Shown here piece after piece: positions 22,395 to 34,564 of a stretch of 64,000 nucleotides of DNA. The position numbers and the translations under genes are program-made. The notes beneath the pieces are model-generated. The model had not been told where the DNA came from and did not search any database. It saw nothing but the letters and a program-made list of their open reading frames with translations. How positions within the stretch are numbered: position 1 is the first letter of the stretch; the number at the start of each line of letters is the position of its first letter. Origin of the DNA: Ochotona curzoniae (taxonomy: Eukaryota > Chordata > Mammalia > Lagomorpha > Ochotonidae); contig NW_024467120.1 in the NCBI RefSeq assembly GCF_017591425.1, positions 3,100,001 through 3,164,000 on the forward strand, read 5' to 3'.

Positions 22395-22628
22395 GGATGA
22401 TCATTTGGTTGAGATGCCACTTGGGATAACCATGATCTCATCTCAGGGTGCCTGGTTGCAAGTGCTTGATTTGCTCCCAATTTCAGCCTCCTGCTGAATG
22501 TGAGACAGAGTTCCTGGCTCCTGGCCTGATGCAGCCCTAGCGTTTGTGGGAATGTAGAGAATGAACCAGTAGATAGAAAACCTCTCTCCCCCAGCCTTTC
22601 CAATAAATAGAGTAAATGAAAAAAATTG
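22395..22628 (+). mobile_element. CSINE, diverged or truncated
   Basis: Plus-strand fragment: catttggttgagatgccact, tggttgcaagtgcttgattt, gttcctggctcctggcctgat, gaatgtagagaatgaaccag and cctttccaataaatagag. The 5' head is poorly conserved. Confidence 0.7.
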
Positions 22629-22989
22629 AAAAGAATTTGATGAATCACTCAGTATCTAGAGAATTATTTCTGTTTCCCAAAGCCAAATTGCTTGTAAGAG
22701 ATTAAAATGCTGAAACTTACCTGTCACATCAAATGGATTGTAGAGAAAGTAAATGACCAATCCCTTCCAGCTATGGGAACACGGGCCCAGAGGAGCACCC
22801 AGACAGCCTTCCTACCTAGAAACTAAGTAATGTACAAGTGATGAGACCATTTGTTAGTAGCATAATGGCTGGTGAATAAGAAGGTTGCATTTTGGAAGAT
22901 GGATGAACTTTAACTTCAGAAGACAGTTCCTTTGTGGTGGTTTTAATAACACAGCAAGTAACATTTTAAGACCCTTTGTGATGACTGTT

Positions 22990-23420
22990 AGCAGAGAAGA
23001 TCTGTAGAAGGTTAAAGGTGGCCACAAATTCTTGCTGCATTTTGCATTGACTAACAAGATCTAATTCTCCACCTTATGAATCTTATAATGACTTGCCTAT
23101 TCTGTTAACAGAACAGAGAGCAAGTGGCCACACATGCCTTTCATATCTCAATCAGAAGTTGCCTTTTGCCTTTCAACCTTGGCCTCTTGGAACACTCACA
23201 CTTGGATCCCAGCCTCTGTGCTGTGAGAATACCCGGGTGGCCTTGGGGGAGGCCAACGTGGAGAGGAACCAAGGCCTCTGGCTGGGGGTTGTAGCTCAGG
23301 TGCCCCTCCAGCCAACCCCTGCTTGCCAGCCCTATCCATAAGTCCTGTGGGAGTGGATTCGCCAGCACAAGTGGAGCCATCCTCAGTGATGCACCTGGTG
23401 CAGAGATGGGCTGTGTCACC
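22990..23420 (+). mobile_element. Solo LTR, MLT1-type (ERVL-MaLR)
   Basis: Block order fits MLT1 LTRs: ggtggccacaaattcttgct, ttggcctcttggaacactc, ctgtgctgtgagaatacccg, ggaggccaacgtggagagga, accaaggcctctggctg, cttgccagccctatccataag and gagtggattcgccagc. No retroviral genes adjoin. Old and non-coding. Confidence 0.72.
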
Positions 23421-24409
23421 AAGGCCTTTCCAAGTCCCTGACTCAGAAGAATGGTGAACTAAAGGAAAATCTATTAAGTCACAAGCCTAAAATGCAGAAA
23501 TATGTAAGATCAATTTGATGAGAACAGCTGTAAATACAAGTCCTTCAAAGAGCTTTTCATTTTATCTGCAGGGTTTTTTTTTTTTTTTGTCCCCAAAACA
23601 TACCTGTAAACATTGTATATTTAATCTGTCCTCACTTTGTGAGTCATGTGGTATTTTGGAAAGAACTATTCACGTCATAGGTCAAAATTACGGTAAAGGA
23701 AGAAAAAACTAAAACAATGACCCATAAGTATTATTCTAAGTTCAAACTGGGTAGAAATTAAAATGTGTGACAGCCTGTTCTTAAAAAAAAAAAAATCCAA
23801 CACTAATCCCTCAATTGAATTAAATCTCAATTTGTGATATTAAGAACAAGTTATGTCTCTGAGCAAACGAAATGGTTACTAGATTTACTGGATCAATTAT
23901 TTCAGTTTGTACTGCACAGCTGGTAGAATGCCAGCCTGACAGCAACTGATGCAATATTTCCACCTCTGGCCCTCTGAGCCTGCTTTTAGTAAGTTGTTTG
24001 GTTTGCCTTTAGAAGCTTTCTTTTTAAAACGCAAATACACTGAGAGAGTCAGCGCAGCAGTAAGAGCCAATCCAGTTGCCAGTCACTCACAGGTTAGACT
24101 GAGTTAGCAGAACTCCTGTCCCTTGCGCGGGAGAAGGGGGGAGTGGTGCCTCTGAGCTGCTGGAAGACATCAGAGGACAGAGTGTCTGGAGGCAGCAGGA
24201 AGAGGAAAAGTAGAGGAAGCATCTGAGACTTCCTCCTGCTTAGCTGGCTTCCCTTAGACTTGCCACACTCCTGGAACTTTTAGGAACCTTGGATAATTGA
24301 GGTTCAGAAAAGAGCAAAGATAGGAATATCCACTTGCTTCCTCTGAAGAGCTTCATAGAATTCTGCCTTTTCCCAAATGTCTCCCCACTGATGCTTTCAA
24401 CTGGGTGTT
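23421..24409. other. No recognised feature
   Basis: No gene or named repeat. Contains a long T run at 23574-23588 and an A run near 23781-23793. Confidence 0.45.
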
Positions 24410-24720
24410 TTTTTTTTTTAAAGATTTATTTATTTGAAAGGCAGATTATAAAGAGAGAGAGAGTACGTGCGCATCCATCTGCTGGTTCATCCTGCAAGTG
24501 GTTGTCATGGCCAGGGCTGTACCAGGCTAAAGCCAAGAACCCAGACTTTCATGCAGGTATCCCACATGAATGCCGGGACCTAAGCACTTGGGCCTTTTTC
24601 TGCTGCTCTCTCAGGTACATTAGCAGGGAGCTTGGTCAGAAGTAGAGTAACTGGGACACATGCTAGCACTCACATGGGATGCTGGTGTCATGGGCAGCGG
24701 TCTCACACTGGATTCCCATC
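24410..24720 (-). mobile_element. CSINE (older type)
   Basis: Minus-strand SINE: ttaaagatttatttatttga tail complement, catccatctgctggttcatcc, agggctgtaccaggctaaagc, gcaggtatcccacatgaatg, gtacattagcagggagcttgg, tcacatgggatgctggtgtc. Confidence 0.88.
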
Positions 24721-24789
24721 TGGGGTGCTTTGGCGTTGGTTTGCTTGACGTTATGGGTGCCTGGTAGTCTCAGCTGAACAGAGTATCAT

Positions 24790-25115
24790 CACCCTTCGGT
24801 GATTGGTTCTAGGATCGCTCTCGGGTATCAAAATCTGCAATGTGCAAGCCCCTGAGAGTCCTGTAAAACAGCACGGCATCGATAGGTAACCTAGTCACAT
24901 CCTCCCATGTATTTTCAATGATCTCCAAGTAACTTGCAATTTCTAACACATTGTAAATGCTGTGTAAACAAGTGGTATGCCATATTGCATAGGACCCGAT
25001 AATAAGCATAAACATCTGTGCAGTACAGATGCAATTGTTTTCAAATACTCTCAATCTACAGTTGACTGAATCCACAGATGTAGAGTGCACATATCCAGAG
25101 AGCCAACTGCATTCC
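24790..25115 (-). mobile_element. Tigger-type DNA transposon, copy 2
   Basis: Longer copy of the element at 21380-21660, in the same orientation: ggtgattggttctaggatcg, gtatcaaaatctgcaatgtg, cacatcctcccatgtatttt, cattgtaaatgctgtgtaaa, catctgtgcagtacagatgc, tctacagttgactgaatcca. The terminal regions resemble the inverted ends of the family. No transposase frame. Confidence 0.68.
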
Positions 25116-25959
25116 TGCGTTTGCTTTCTCCATGGTCTCAGAAGCTCCCACCTTACAGGATGACCACACATCATCAAGCTATTTGAAGAATAGTCAGAAG
25201 AATTGCAGTGAGGTGGGTAAACTTCAGCGTCTCATGCACAAGCACGCCTCATGCACATGGACTAGGGAAATCCCATCAGTGATCAATTCCTTTGAGTACC
25301 CCAACAGAAAAGTACCTAGATATTTTTACAGAATGGTTCAAATGAGACAAATATTTACGTGGTTCAAATAACTGTGCTCCTGATCTGTTTCACTTCCTCC
25401 CGATGGCTAATTAAGCACAGGGCAGAGGAGGAGGAGGCATGGCTCTTCCTCAACTCATGTACTTCATGATCTTTCTACAAACAGGTGTGTGGGGGTGGTG
25501 TTGGAGGAACTTTGACACGAGTGTCCATCTCTTGGAGGGAATGAAGAAGGCACATTTTGTGTATAAGGCTGCGTTTGTTAGTCCTTTCCTTTTTTTTTTT
25601 TTTTCCTCGTTCTTATCTCCCAGGAAAGAAAACAGCTAACATTAAGTTTTCGTTTTCAGGTGTCCACACTCAGGCCACATTTCCCATCCTTTGGCATCCA
25701 TGGAGTACCATGGCACTGATCTCCCCCAGTCTGACCCCTCTCACAGAAGAGAGACGTGTCTGCTGCAGGTGTGTCTGTCCCAATCACCTCCTAGGCGACT
25801 TAGGAACAGAGCCTCAGTGGGCAACAGCCTGGATCTCTGAATGATTGAATGAAGCAGAACTCTGCACTGACCCCGTTAGAATGTGACTTGACGGAGCGAC
25901 TCTGTTGTGTTGTCATCCTGTGCGTTTTAGCAGTCAAGCCCGTTCTAAGCAATGATTGC
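25116..25959. other. No recognised feature
   Basis: No gene recognised. A T run of about 15 lies near 25590-25604 and might be a retroposon tail, but I could not match the adjoining body. Confidence 0.4.
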
Positions 25960-26160
25960 CAATCCTTTCCTCTTCTCTGTCCTTATTCTCCCTGCCCAAC
26001 TGCTTGGTTGACTCATTGTTACCTAGATTAGTTCTGAACTCATCAAAATCATTTCTTTGTGATCCCACTAAGCTGTTAGTTCCTCAAAACCTCAGGCACA
26101 TATACTATCTTTGTGTCTCTGCTCCCCATCATGCATTAGGTTAAGTAAATCAATGTGTGA
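25960..26160 (+). repeat. Possible LINE2 3' end
   Basis: The words gttagttcctcaaaacctca, tatctttgtgtctctgctcc and attaggttaagtaaatcaatg follow the order of an L2 3' terminus (gctccttgaggg, tgtctctgtatcccc, aataaatgtttg). Diverged and tentative. Confidence 0.4.
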
Positions 26161-26194
26161 GGTGATATGAATAAGAATATAACTAAACGAGGGG

Positions 26195-26560
26195 TTTTAA
26201 ACATTTTTATTTTTCATGCTGCAGTTCAGTAGGCTCGTGGATGTCCGCTACCACCCTACCCATTTCCTCCCTCTTCGCTGATTTCCCATAAGTAATTATA
26301 ATATGATAGTGCTTAAGCAACAATCAGGTCCATCATTCTTTTATTTAAGTGTACCATGATGTTGTAGATACAGACAATGGTAGAGTCCGGCATTCTGTTG
26401 TCAAGATATATTTAACAATTTTAGAGACACCTACCACAAAACTGGGGAGATAAAATCTAAGCATGTGTAAGGTGGACGGCAGGGACAATGTATGTTTATG
26501 GAAGTTGCAGTGGCATGTATGTGGCACAACTATGGCAGTAACAGAAGAAGGAGCTATGTA
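26195..26560 (-). mobile_element. Possible retroposon 3' end (unclassified)
   Basis: Starts on + with the T-rich stretch tttttatttttcatgctgcag, which would be an A-rich tail on the minus strand. It continues with cagtaggctcgtggatgtcc, agtgcttaagcaacaatcag and gtagatacagacaatggtag. It has the feel of a lagomorph L1 3' region, but I cannot confirm it. Confidence 0.3.
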
Positions 26561-27145
26561 CAGCCTGAGAAGGTTAGGGAAATTTTCTCATTAGGTAGGG
26601 ACTGCCAGCCAAGCTCTGATGACCCAGAAAGATTCTAAAAGACAAAGAAGAGAGGAGAAATTGTGAAAAAAAAAAAAAGAGAGAGAAAGAGACGCATCTC
26701 TAGAGTTGTTTGATGACATAGAAGCAATTACAATGAGCATAAGAACAATTAAAATTTAGTTGTGCCTCATTTTTCTGAAACTCCTGGACCAGTCGATTAA
26801 TTAGCAAGATGACACTTCTCCTTAACTCCTGGCTTTTCATGGTTTTATTTAAATCTTGGGAAAAAAAAATCTCCCTGGATGGGAAAAACAAACAAGTGCT
26901 CATTATCATGATCTAGTCTTTGCAAAACAGGGAACTTTCATCTGATTTTCTGTTCTATTCTGTCTCTCTGTCAGCAAGCTAAACTTACACTTCCATTGGA
27001 GATGCTTTTCTTCAGAATTTCTTCTTGAGAATCTTTGTCTCAGTCTTACCAAGGCAATATTTTCAATATGTAAAATACTTAAAATATATTGAATTCTGTA
27101 TTTAAATATAGAATTAAAACATTCAATACTTTAAATAGCATCTTT
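26561..27145. other. No recognised feature
   Basis: AT-rich sequence, with an A run followed by a GA-rich patch near 26668-26692. No gene. Confidence 0.5.
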
Positions 27146-27438
27146 AAAATATATTTATTTATTTGAAAGGGTTACAGTGAAAGAAAGGAAGAGAAAGAAA
27201 AAAAGATCTTCCAACTGCCGGTTCACTTCCACAAGTGGCCACAATGGCCAGAGAAAGGCCAAAGCTAAGTCAGACATGTGGAACTCCATTTGGGTCTCTC
27301 CCATCAGTGACGGGGCACAGGTATCTGGACCACCTTCTGCTGCTTTCTCAAGTGCAAGGTTAGCAGGGAACTGGGTGCAACACAGAGCAACCAGGTCTCA
27401 AATCAGTGTTCAGATAGGATGCTGGCATTGCAGGCCCC
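27146..27438 (-). mobile_element. CSINE (older type)
   Basis: Minus-strand SINE: aaaatatatttatttatttga, cttccaactgccggttcactt, gtggccacaatggccagag, accttctgctgctttctcaag, ggttagcagggaactgggtg, gatgctggcattgcaggcccc. Confidence 0.87.
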
Positions 27439-28129
27439 AGATAACATTTATTTTGAAGGGCTCTCATTCATTTCTCACCACGAGAGTTGGGGGAGACTGA
27501 GAAAATCCATTGGGAAAAACTTTAGATGTCAAAGATACTAACTGCAACCAAGAGAGAACTGTTAGCGTATTAGGGGAGATGGTGGTTCGTCGGTAATTTT
27601 CAGATGAATTCACTATGAGTACCAGCAAGCCTAGACCAAGTTGAGCATTGTCCAGGGAGCACAGACAAGGAGGCAGCTGGACAAAGGAGCAGTCCTCAGG
27701 AAAGGAGTGGAGAGAGAAGTGTTTTTGCGAGCTCCAACAGGAATTCAGAAGGAATCCAATCTGAGAGTTTATTTTTGTTTCCAACCACTCCCAGTACCAA
27801 AGTTCCTACTCTCTATCCTCACTCCCAGTCACTGAAGTTCTGAGTTTTGTTTTGGAAACTAAATTTGGTATAATGGTGACTACTGGGGAGAAATATTATT
27901 TATCAATAACGTAATTACATGTCATTATGAAATTCCTTGAAAATCTGTTTTATTTTACCCAACAGTTGAAATACCATGCATTCTGATTCTAGATGAGATT
28001 TATCCTGCCTCTTCAGTCCCACTGTAGTTCCCACCATTCACTGGTGCTCAGCAATCCACCGTACATTGGGGTTTTTCTTCCTGCCAGGGTCTCGCCTGCC
28101 TCTGGGTTGGCCCGTGGAATAGGATGACT
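27439..28129. other. No recognised feature
   Basis: Unassigned sequence with short open frames only (to 106 codons, minus). No domain or repeat recognised. Confidence 0.45.
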
Positions 28130-28315
28130 CCAGCAGACAGGACCTCAATCCGCATCTCCCATGTGGGTGGCAGGATCCCCACCATACGAGCCATCACCTG
28201 TCACCTTCTCGGGTCTTCATTAGCAGGAATCTGCACTCAGAAGCAGAGCTGGGTAGGGAATTCAGGGGCCCTACTGATGTGGGACCACAGTATCAACACT
28301 ACGCCAAATGCTTAC
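28130..28315 (-). mobile_element. CSINE fragment
   Basis: Minus-strand fragment lacking the A-rich end: catctcccatgtgggtggcagg, cgagccatcacctgtcacct, cttcattagcaggaatctgc, gaagcagagctgggtaggga, and head complement cactacgccaaatgcttac. Confidence 0.75.
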
Positions 28316-29154
28316 CCGGGGATGGCGCTCTGGGACTTTGAAAAGTGAGGTGCCAATCACCATCTTTGTGAGTGGGCCCTTAAGCAGTGGAATGTCAAGT
28401 GTGGTGTTCGTGGGACTGAGCCAAGCAAACCCTCAGCCTGAAGGAGGGCAGAGGAGGGACCTGCAACTACGTGCTAGTCCTTCACCTCGTCTTTTAAGCC
28501 ACGTGTGTCCCGAAGGCCTGTGAGCTTTAACTTCCAATGTTACAGGATTATAAGGCTTGAAAGTTGGAGTCCCACTTAAGCCAGAATGGTTTTCTGACTT
28601 AAATCACAACCGTTCTGACTGACAAACTCATAACTTCCTGTTTTGACACAGACAAAAATATCCCTTCCTTCAATGTCACCCTTCCCCACCCCCTGTTGCT
28701 CTCCTCACCTCAACAAAATCATCAATTTGCCCAGCCAAATAATCACAGCAGAAACTTCTTTACAAGCGGCTAGGCTTTATTGTAAGTATTGCCCACCCAG
28801 GGCATCCTTCCTGGGGTTGTTAAGTATGCTTTTCCTGGCCAGTTGCCAGACCATGGCAAGCCATCCATCCTATGAGGACATGTCATCACAGCAAGAGTGG
28901 CACTTCTCAAGGAGTCCTTGCGATGACAGTCTTTCTTACCTGCACTGTGTGCTGGAGCCACATCTGCCTTTGGGCTGCATGCTACATAAAGTCATGTATC
29001 ATTTTCCATTCTGGTGGGATGGGCCTGGGCTGGCTACTCTGCATCACTGGAAAGTGGTTGTATAGGTTCCGCTTGACAAGCTCGCCATTCCTTCTTGTGG
29101 GTTGGGGTCATGCCCCTTCCCCCATGTAGTGAGGGTTCGGCAGCCCCTTCTTGT
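28316..29154. other. No recognised feature
   Basis: Unassigned. The 140-codon open frame at 28643-29065 (+) has no recognisable domain and its composition is unremarkable. Confidence 0.4.
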
Positions 29155-29560
29155 TACAGGCTGGATTCACGGAAGATTGAACCTTCAGGATCTCAGAACA
29201 TGACCTTATTTGGAGAGGTGGGTTTTGCGGATTGGAGGAAGTTAATTTGAAGTCATTAGGGTCAGTATGCCTGGTGTCCTAGTTGGATGAGGACAATAGG
29301 TAAAGGTCATGGCACAGAGGGAGGAGGCTGTGCGGACACAGCAAGATGGCAGGTGAGACATCTGTAGGCCAAGACATACAAGAAACAACTGAAGTTGGGA
29401 AAGACAAGGAAGGGTTTTCCCCTAGCCAGAGAGAGCGTGGATGCTGTCTTGATTTTGGACTTTGAGTCTTTGGAACTGTTAGACAATAAGTTTCTGCTGT
29501 CTGAAGTCTCTGCTTTGGGTCCCTTGCTAAAGCAGCCCTCACAGCCCAGGACTCCACCAT
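29155..29560 (+). mobile_element. Solo LTR, MLT1-type (ERVL-MaLR)
   Basis: Strong order match to MLT1: atgaccttatttggagagg, ggaagttaatttgaagtcatt, ggtgtcctagttggatgagg, gcggacacagcaagatggc, gattttggactttgagtctt, gttagacaataagtttctgc, ending with ctaaagcagccctcacag. No internal coding region. Confidence 0.8.
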
Positions 29561-29675
29561 CGTGTCTCTCTTTTTGTCCTGTTTGCTCATGCTCTGTTCA
29601 TCTTTCACTCCACTTCCTCTGGGCCTCACCCTTTTCAGGGGATTAAATAGTAGTAAAGTGTCTATTAAAAACAAA

Positions 29676-30000
29676 AGCACAGGGACCTGCATCATGGCAT
29701 GGGGCTAAGTTACCACCTGTGACCAACATCCTATGTAAGAGTGGTGGTTCGAATCCTAACTGCTCTGTTTCCAACCCAGATTCTTGCTTATGCACCTGGG
29801 AAGGCAGTAGATGCTGGTCCAAATGCTTGTGTCCCTGATGTTCGCGTGGGAGACCAGCTTGGTATTCCTGGCTCTTGGCTTTAACCTGGCTGAAGCTCCG
29901 GCCACTGCAACCATTTGGAGAGGGAACCAGTGGATGGAAGACCTCTCTCTCCTTTCTCTTTCTGTTGCCCTGCTTTTCCAATGAATGAATGAATGCAACT
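29676..30000 (+). mobile_element. CSINE
   Basis: Plus-strand SINE: gggacctgcatcatggcatgg, ggttcgaatcctaactgctc (B box), ctgggaaggcagtagatgctg, gttcgcgtgggagaccagc, tggcttta, ggaaccagtggatggaagac and ttttccaatgaatgaatgaatg. Confidence 0.88.
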
Positions 30001-30005
30001 TGCTG

Positions 30006-30043
30006 AAAAACAGCAGAGTTGTAGAAAAACAGCAGAGTTGTAG
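30006..30043. repeat. 19-bp perfect tandem duplication
   Basis: The unit aaaaacagcagagttgtag occurs twice in direct succession at 30006-30024 and 30025-30043, immediately 3' of a SINE. Probably replication slippage. Confidence 0.95.
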
Positions 30044-30301
30044 TAAAACATAGACATGGGCACCCAAGTAAAGGTGCAGTTAGCTGGCAATTAAAGTTAC
30101 ACTGGTATTTTTGAAACTAAGGATGTGTTTGTTTCCAGTTATAAGATCAAAACTTGTGTTTTTGCTGTGTTTACACAATTTTGTTTTGCAATGCATACAC
30201 AATTTTGTATCAAGATGTCATTTAAATTAATTTCCTTTGATCGAAGTTTGCAATACCTCGGTTTTGTTTTCGTGTTTGCTTTTTCCTTTAAAGAGGAGTT
30301 A

Positions 30302-30540
30302 CTCAAGTGGGCATTTGGCCTACTAGTTAAGATGCCACATCCACCATGGAGCAACCAGGTTCAATGTCTAGCTCTGGTTCCTCGTCTTCGTATTCTGCTA
30401 ATGTAAACCCTGTGAAATAGCAGGTGATGGCTCAAGCAGATGGGTTGCTGCGACTCATGTGGGGAGTACTGAACTGTTGTGGGCATTTAGGGAGTGAATT
30501 AGTAGTTGCGAGCATTCTCTCGCTCAGAAACACCTTTTAA
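30302..30540 (+). mobile_element. CSINE, diverged
   Basis: Plus-strand copy: aagtgggcatttggcctact, agttaagatgccacatccacc, ggttcaatgtctagctctgg, atagcaggtgatggctcaag, catttagggagtgaattagt. It lacks a clear A tail. Confidence 0.75.
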
Positions 30541-31999
30541 AGGGGCTGTTTAAGTCCCCAAGTAAATAAATACTGCTATAATACGCTGCCTCTTGTTTTA
30601 TTCTCCTCCTGAGCTGAATCTCATTTGATGCGCAGTCGAATCTGCTGGCTCATCATTGGCTGTTGCATATACATTCCTATTTGCTTGAGGTTTTTAGGGC
30701 ACAAGAAAAAAGACTGCCACCTGTCATTCTGTCCACTTAAGCAGCCTTGAAAGAACATCTCTTCCCTGCCCTCATCCCCCATAGAGCAAATACGCCATAA
30801 GCTACTTTTAAAATCAATTATTCAGAGTGTTGGAGGCTGCAAGATGGAGCAGAAGTTCCCTGGAGTATTTGGAAGTAAACATCAAGTTATAGATGAAGAG
30901 ATTTTTATAAATAGGCTGGAGGAATGAGAAGAGACAGAGTGGATGGGCTGAATTCCAACCCCTGGAAAACCTTTAGGAAAATTACTTCCCCACATGCACA
31001 AGGTATGATTCCTCACTGCTTCCTGCCTTGAACTCCACTTTTCAGACTCCTCTGCCTTCACCTGACTGATCCTACTGTCCCTCATCTCCTTCAGACCTCT
31101 CCCCTGAGTTCCTTCTGCCTGAAGACCCTCTGGCTGGCTGGCTTATATTTATCATTCTGGTTTCCACTAAGATGAATTATAAAGGGGGCCTCCACTAGCT
31201 GTATCCACAGCCCCCATGCTTTACCTTTCAATGGTGCCACATTTGAGGACACAAAATACCATACATGTGCAACATGCGTAGAAGTTACAAAGCATGATCA
31301 TAAAAGCAAATACCTATTTGTCTACCAACCCAAACCAAGAACCAGTTGTCTGTCAAATACTGTAACCTGTGCTGCTTTCAGGTTGATCACCATTCTAATC
31401 ACACTGGGAAGTGGCATTCTCTGTCCGTGTCTCGGTTTCCCACTGGAATCTCAGTGAGACAGGCCTGAGTCTGATTTGTTGTGCATAGCGATATCTCGGG
31501 ACCAAGAACAGTCTGATGGATTACAGGTACTTAACGTTTTTAAGCTGAGTTTAACAATAACCAGAAAGGAGAGTACTTAGGGAAAAGTACAACCATCCTT
31601 CCAGAGAACAGGTCAATCATTAAGTACCTCCAACTTGCTCTGTGTTTTGGGTCAGTTTTTTTTAAGACCAGGCCTCAGTTTGTATAGCTGAAGATTCCTT
31701 GCCTGCCTTCTTTGGTGAGACTAGGCTGTTTGGATAGATTTGTTTTCTTTCTCTCGTTTCCTTGTGGTTATTCTTTATTTTAATTTTCAGCAATAAAACT
31801 GATCACTTCCTGGGTTATCAACAATGTATCTTCATATCATAATTGCAAAATAAGCAAACTCTTCATTCTTGCACGGTAACAAGAAGATTTAGTTATTGTC
31901 CAAATCCAGAAATGAATTCTTAACTCTGGTTTTACAAATGAAAAGTGACTACCTCCTTGAATTAAACGAGGAAGCATATCACTCATGGAATTTAGATCA
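30541..31999. other. No recognised feature
   Basis: About 1.4 kb of unique-looking sequence. No convincing exon, RNA gene or repeat. Confidence 0.5.
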
Positions 32000-32255
32000 A
32001 GATAATAATAGTAGCTCTAATTTAATGGGGGGAAGCCATGTGCCAGGAGCCATAGACTTCACTGATGATCTGTAGTCCTGCAAAGGCAGGAATGACTATT
32101 TTTATTTACAAAGGAAGATGTGGAAGTTTAAGGGGTAAGGGACTCACTTAGTGCCACTAAACTTCAATGTGACAGAAGCAGATTTGGATCTGGTTCTTTC
32201 TCTCCACAAACCCAGTTCTTTCCTCCATTACACTGTGCTGTAGGCTGGCGTCTAA
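32000..32255 (-). repeat. MIR
   Basis: Good order match: agataataatagtagctctaa, gaagccatgtgccaggagc, ttcactgatgatctgtagtc, tatttttatttacaaaggaag, ttaaggggtaagggactcac, gcagatttggatctggttct and cctccattacactgtgctg. Confidence 0.72.
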
Positions 32256-32799
32256 CTCAAGAAGTGCACAGGCTTTTGAAAGTACATTTCTTATCTTGTT
32301 TTTAAATTTACCCTGATTCATCATTTTGAAAAACCACTGGTATTGCTTTCTGAATTACAATCATCCCTACTTTATACATGAATGTACTTACTATAAAAGA
32401 GTGCACTGTAGTAACCAGTGCTAGAGGGAAACTAAAGCAAGGTAAATGGGTGGGAATGGACACATTTCTCTGATAAGATGCAGTTTAAACTGAGGAAGAG
32501 AGAGAATCAAGAGAGATATGGGGGTGGGGGAAGAGAGGACTACGGGGCCAAGCTTTCATGTTGCACTAACATTGTAGAGATTCCTCCATTTTGTAGGGCA
32601 CATTTGAGCCAAGTCCTGCTTACATCAAGGCTTCCCATGGCAAGGTGCGCCCTTGCCTTCTGCTGTTAACTTTGAACGGTAAAGAGTTTGCTCAACCACT
32701 CAACAGAGTTGAGACAAGAGACTTCATGATATGAAACCTACAAAACCCAAGTACATGGACTTGTATCAAAGTTTATTGTTGTTTTGGTTATTGTTACAA
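32256..32799. other. No recognised feature
   Basis: Unassigned; a G-rich patch lies at 32519-32530. No gene. Confidence 0.5.
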
Positions 32800-33195
32800 G
32801 TGTAGAAGCCTGAGGCTTTTAATGACTACAACTAAAACACCTGAGAGAGGTGAACTTATAAAGAAGAAGGTTTGTTTTCATTCACAATCTTAGAGAGTCA
32901 CAGTGCAAGATGGCATGGCCCTGTGGGTCCAGCATCTGATAACGGTGGTGATGATAAAATGAGTAGAGAGGATGGACCACTTGGTGAGCTAAAGCCGTGG
33001 GGTACACGCCTCTCCTGTGTCTGTACGATTTCTCCTTGCAAAGCCACCAGGGTCCAATCATGAGTCTCATTCCAACAACTTAATCCAAGTCCGTCATTTC
33101 CCAGAAGTCTAATGCTCTAAAACCATTAGTGATTCAAGTCTATCCTCTCTAGGACCTTGAACTTGGGACCTTGGGGCTTTAACATCTCTAGGAGG
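32800..33195 (-). mobile_element. Solo LTR, ERVL-MaLR (MST/MLT-like)
   Basis: Reads as the reverse complement of a MaLR LTR: aaaacacctgagagaggtga, acttataaagaagaaggttt, agtcacagtgcaagatggca, gccaccagggtccaatcatg, aacttaatccaag and cttgggaccttggggcttt. No retroviral genes are present. Confidence 0.68.
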
Positions 33196-34061
33196 TGGGA
33201 AGACAAATCTCACACAGCACAGCAGGGCATGCAGGATGGTTGCATGTATTGGGCGGCAAGGTCTGGTTCTCTTATGCACTAAGCAGTCAACGACAAGGAA
33301 AGTATGTCTGCGTTTCTACCCATCTGTATGTCTAACCAAAAACCAGAGAGGAAGAAATTCCAAGGAGTTCATTCTGTGAGGGAAGCGCATCAAAGACAGC
33401 TGCTTGTCCAGGGACAGGCATAAAGTGACTACAAGCAGTGCCAGAGGAAGAAAGGGTGAATTTTTACCCAGGAAGGGTGGGGAGGGACGGAGGGAAGCCA
33501 CTTAGTTGGAAACAAAACAAACACATAGTGTGAATTTACACAATGAAGAGGCTTCGCATGGCCTGGTGGGGAATAAGGCAAGTGCATATTCTGATAAAGA
33601 AGCAAATGGAACAGGAAAAGAAAGCTGGATCAAGAGGGCTTCACCCTGGAAAGAAACATGACTCCAAAGATAGTTAAACTCCTGCTTCAGAGAAGCCAAT
33701 GGGAACCCAAAAGACTGGTGGTCAAGGTGGATGGAAATGACCCCCCCAGTCATGTTGGAGTCTTATCTGCAATAAAAACACTGGGGTGCCGAGAACAACC
33801 TGAAGGGAAATCTGTTGTGATCACGTTCTGTCGACGCATCACGTGCTGCGTCAGTTGAGCCTCCATAACCAAGCGTGGACCTGCAGAGAGAAGAACGTGC
33901 TTTCTACTCCACTAGTCAGCAAGGTGCCCTACCCCATGGGACCATCTGTCACTAAGATGCAGTTGGAAGGTTGGCAGGAGACCATGGACTATTAAACAGT
34001 GGAGTAATGGGAATTCTCAGCTCACTTAACAAGGTTTTCGAAGAGAACAGTTAGATTTCTT
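33196..34061. other. No recognised feature
   Basis: Unassigned, with several short open frames on both strands, none with a recognisable motif. Confidence 0.45.
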
Positions 34062-34382
34062 TCTTAAAGTTTGTATTTATTTGAAAGGCAGAATAAGAGA
34101 AAGAGAGAGAGAGAGAGAGAAAGCATGCTCTTCCATCAACTGGTTCATTTCCCAAATGCCTTTAGCAGGCATTGGGCTGAGTCGAGCCAAAGTCAAGATC
34201 CAGAAATTTCATTAAGGTCTCCCAGATGGGCGGGATGGGCCCAGGCATTTGTGCCATCGCCTCCTGCCTCCACAGTGCATTAGCAGAAAGCTAGATCAGA
34301 AGCAGGACTCAAACTCAGGAACAGGTATATGATACTGGCATCCAAAACAGTGGCTTAACCAACTACACTATAACATTTACCC
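34062..34382 (-). mobile_element. CSINE (older type)
   Basis: Minus-strand SINE: tttgtatttatttgaaaggca, pure (GA)n at 34097-34118, ccatcaactggttcatttcc, gcattgggctgagtcgagcc, gtgcattagcagaaagctag, head complement actacactataacatttaccc. Confidence 0.87.
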
Positions 34383-34564
34383 AAGGAAAACATTTAAAAG
34401 AGAACATTTTTCTTCTTTTAAAACTTTAGGAGCTCCACATTGCCGAGTCAATCTCTGTCTCTCTCCCTCTTTAGCAACATTTATGAAAATCTAGCAAAAA
34501 TGCTTTGTATAGATTCTCAAATTACATTTTTCTTGGTGGCTATTCACATAAGCTCAGTGAACTG

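Noticed and set aside
28643..29065. 140-codon open frame on +
   Set aside because: No recognisable domain. It overlaps frames on the other strand and ends just before an MLT1 LTR.
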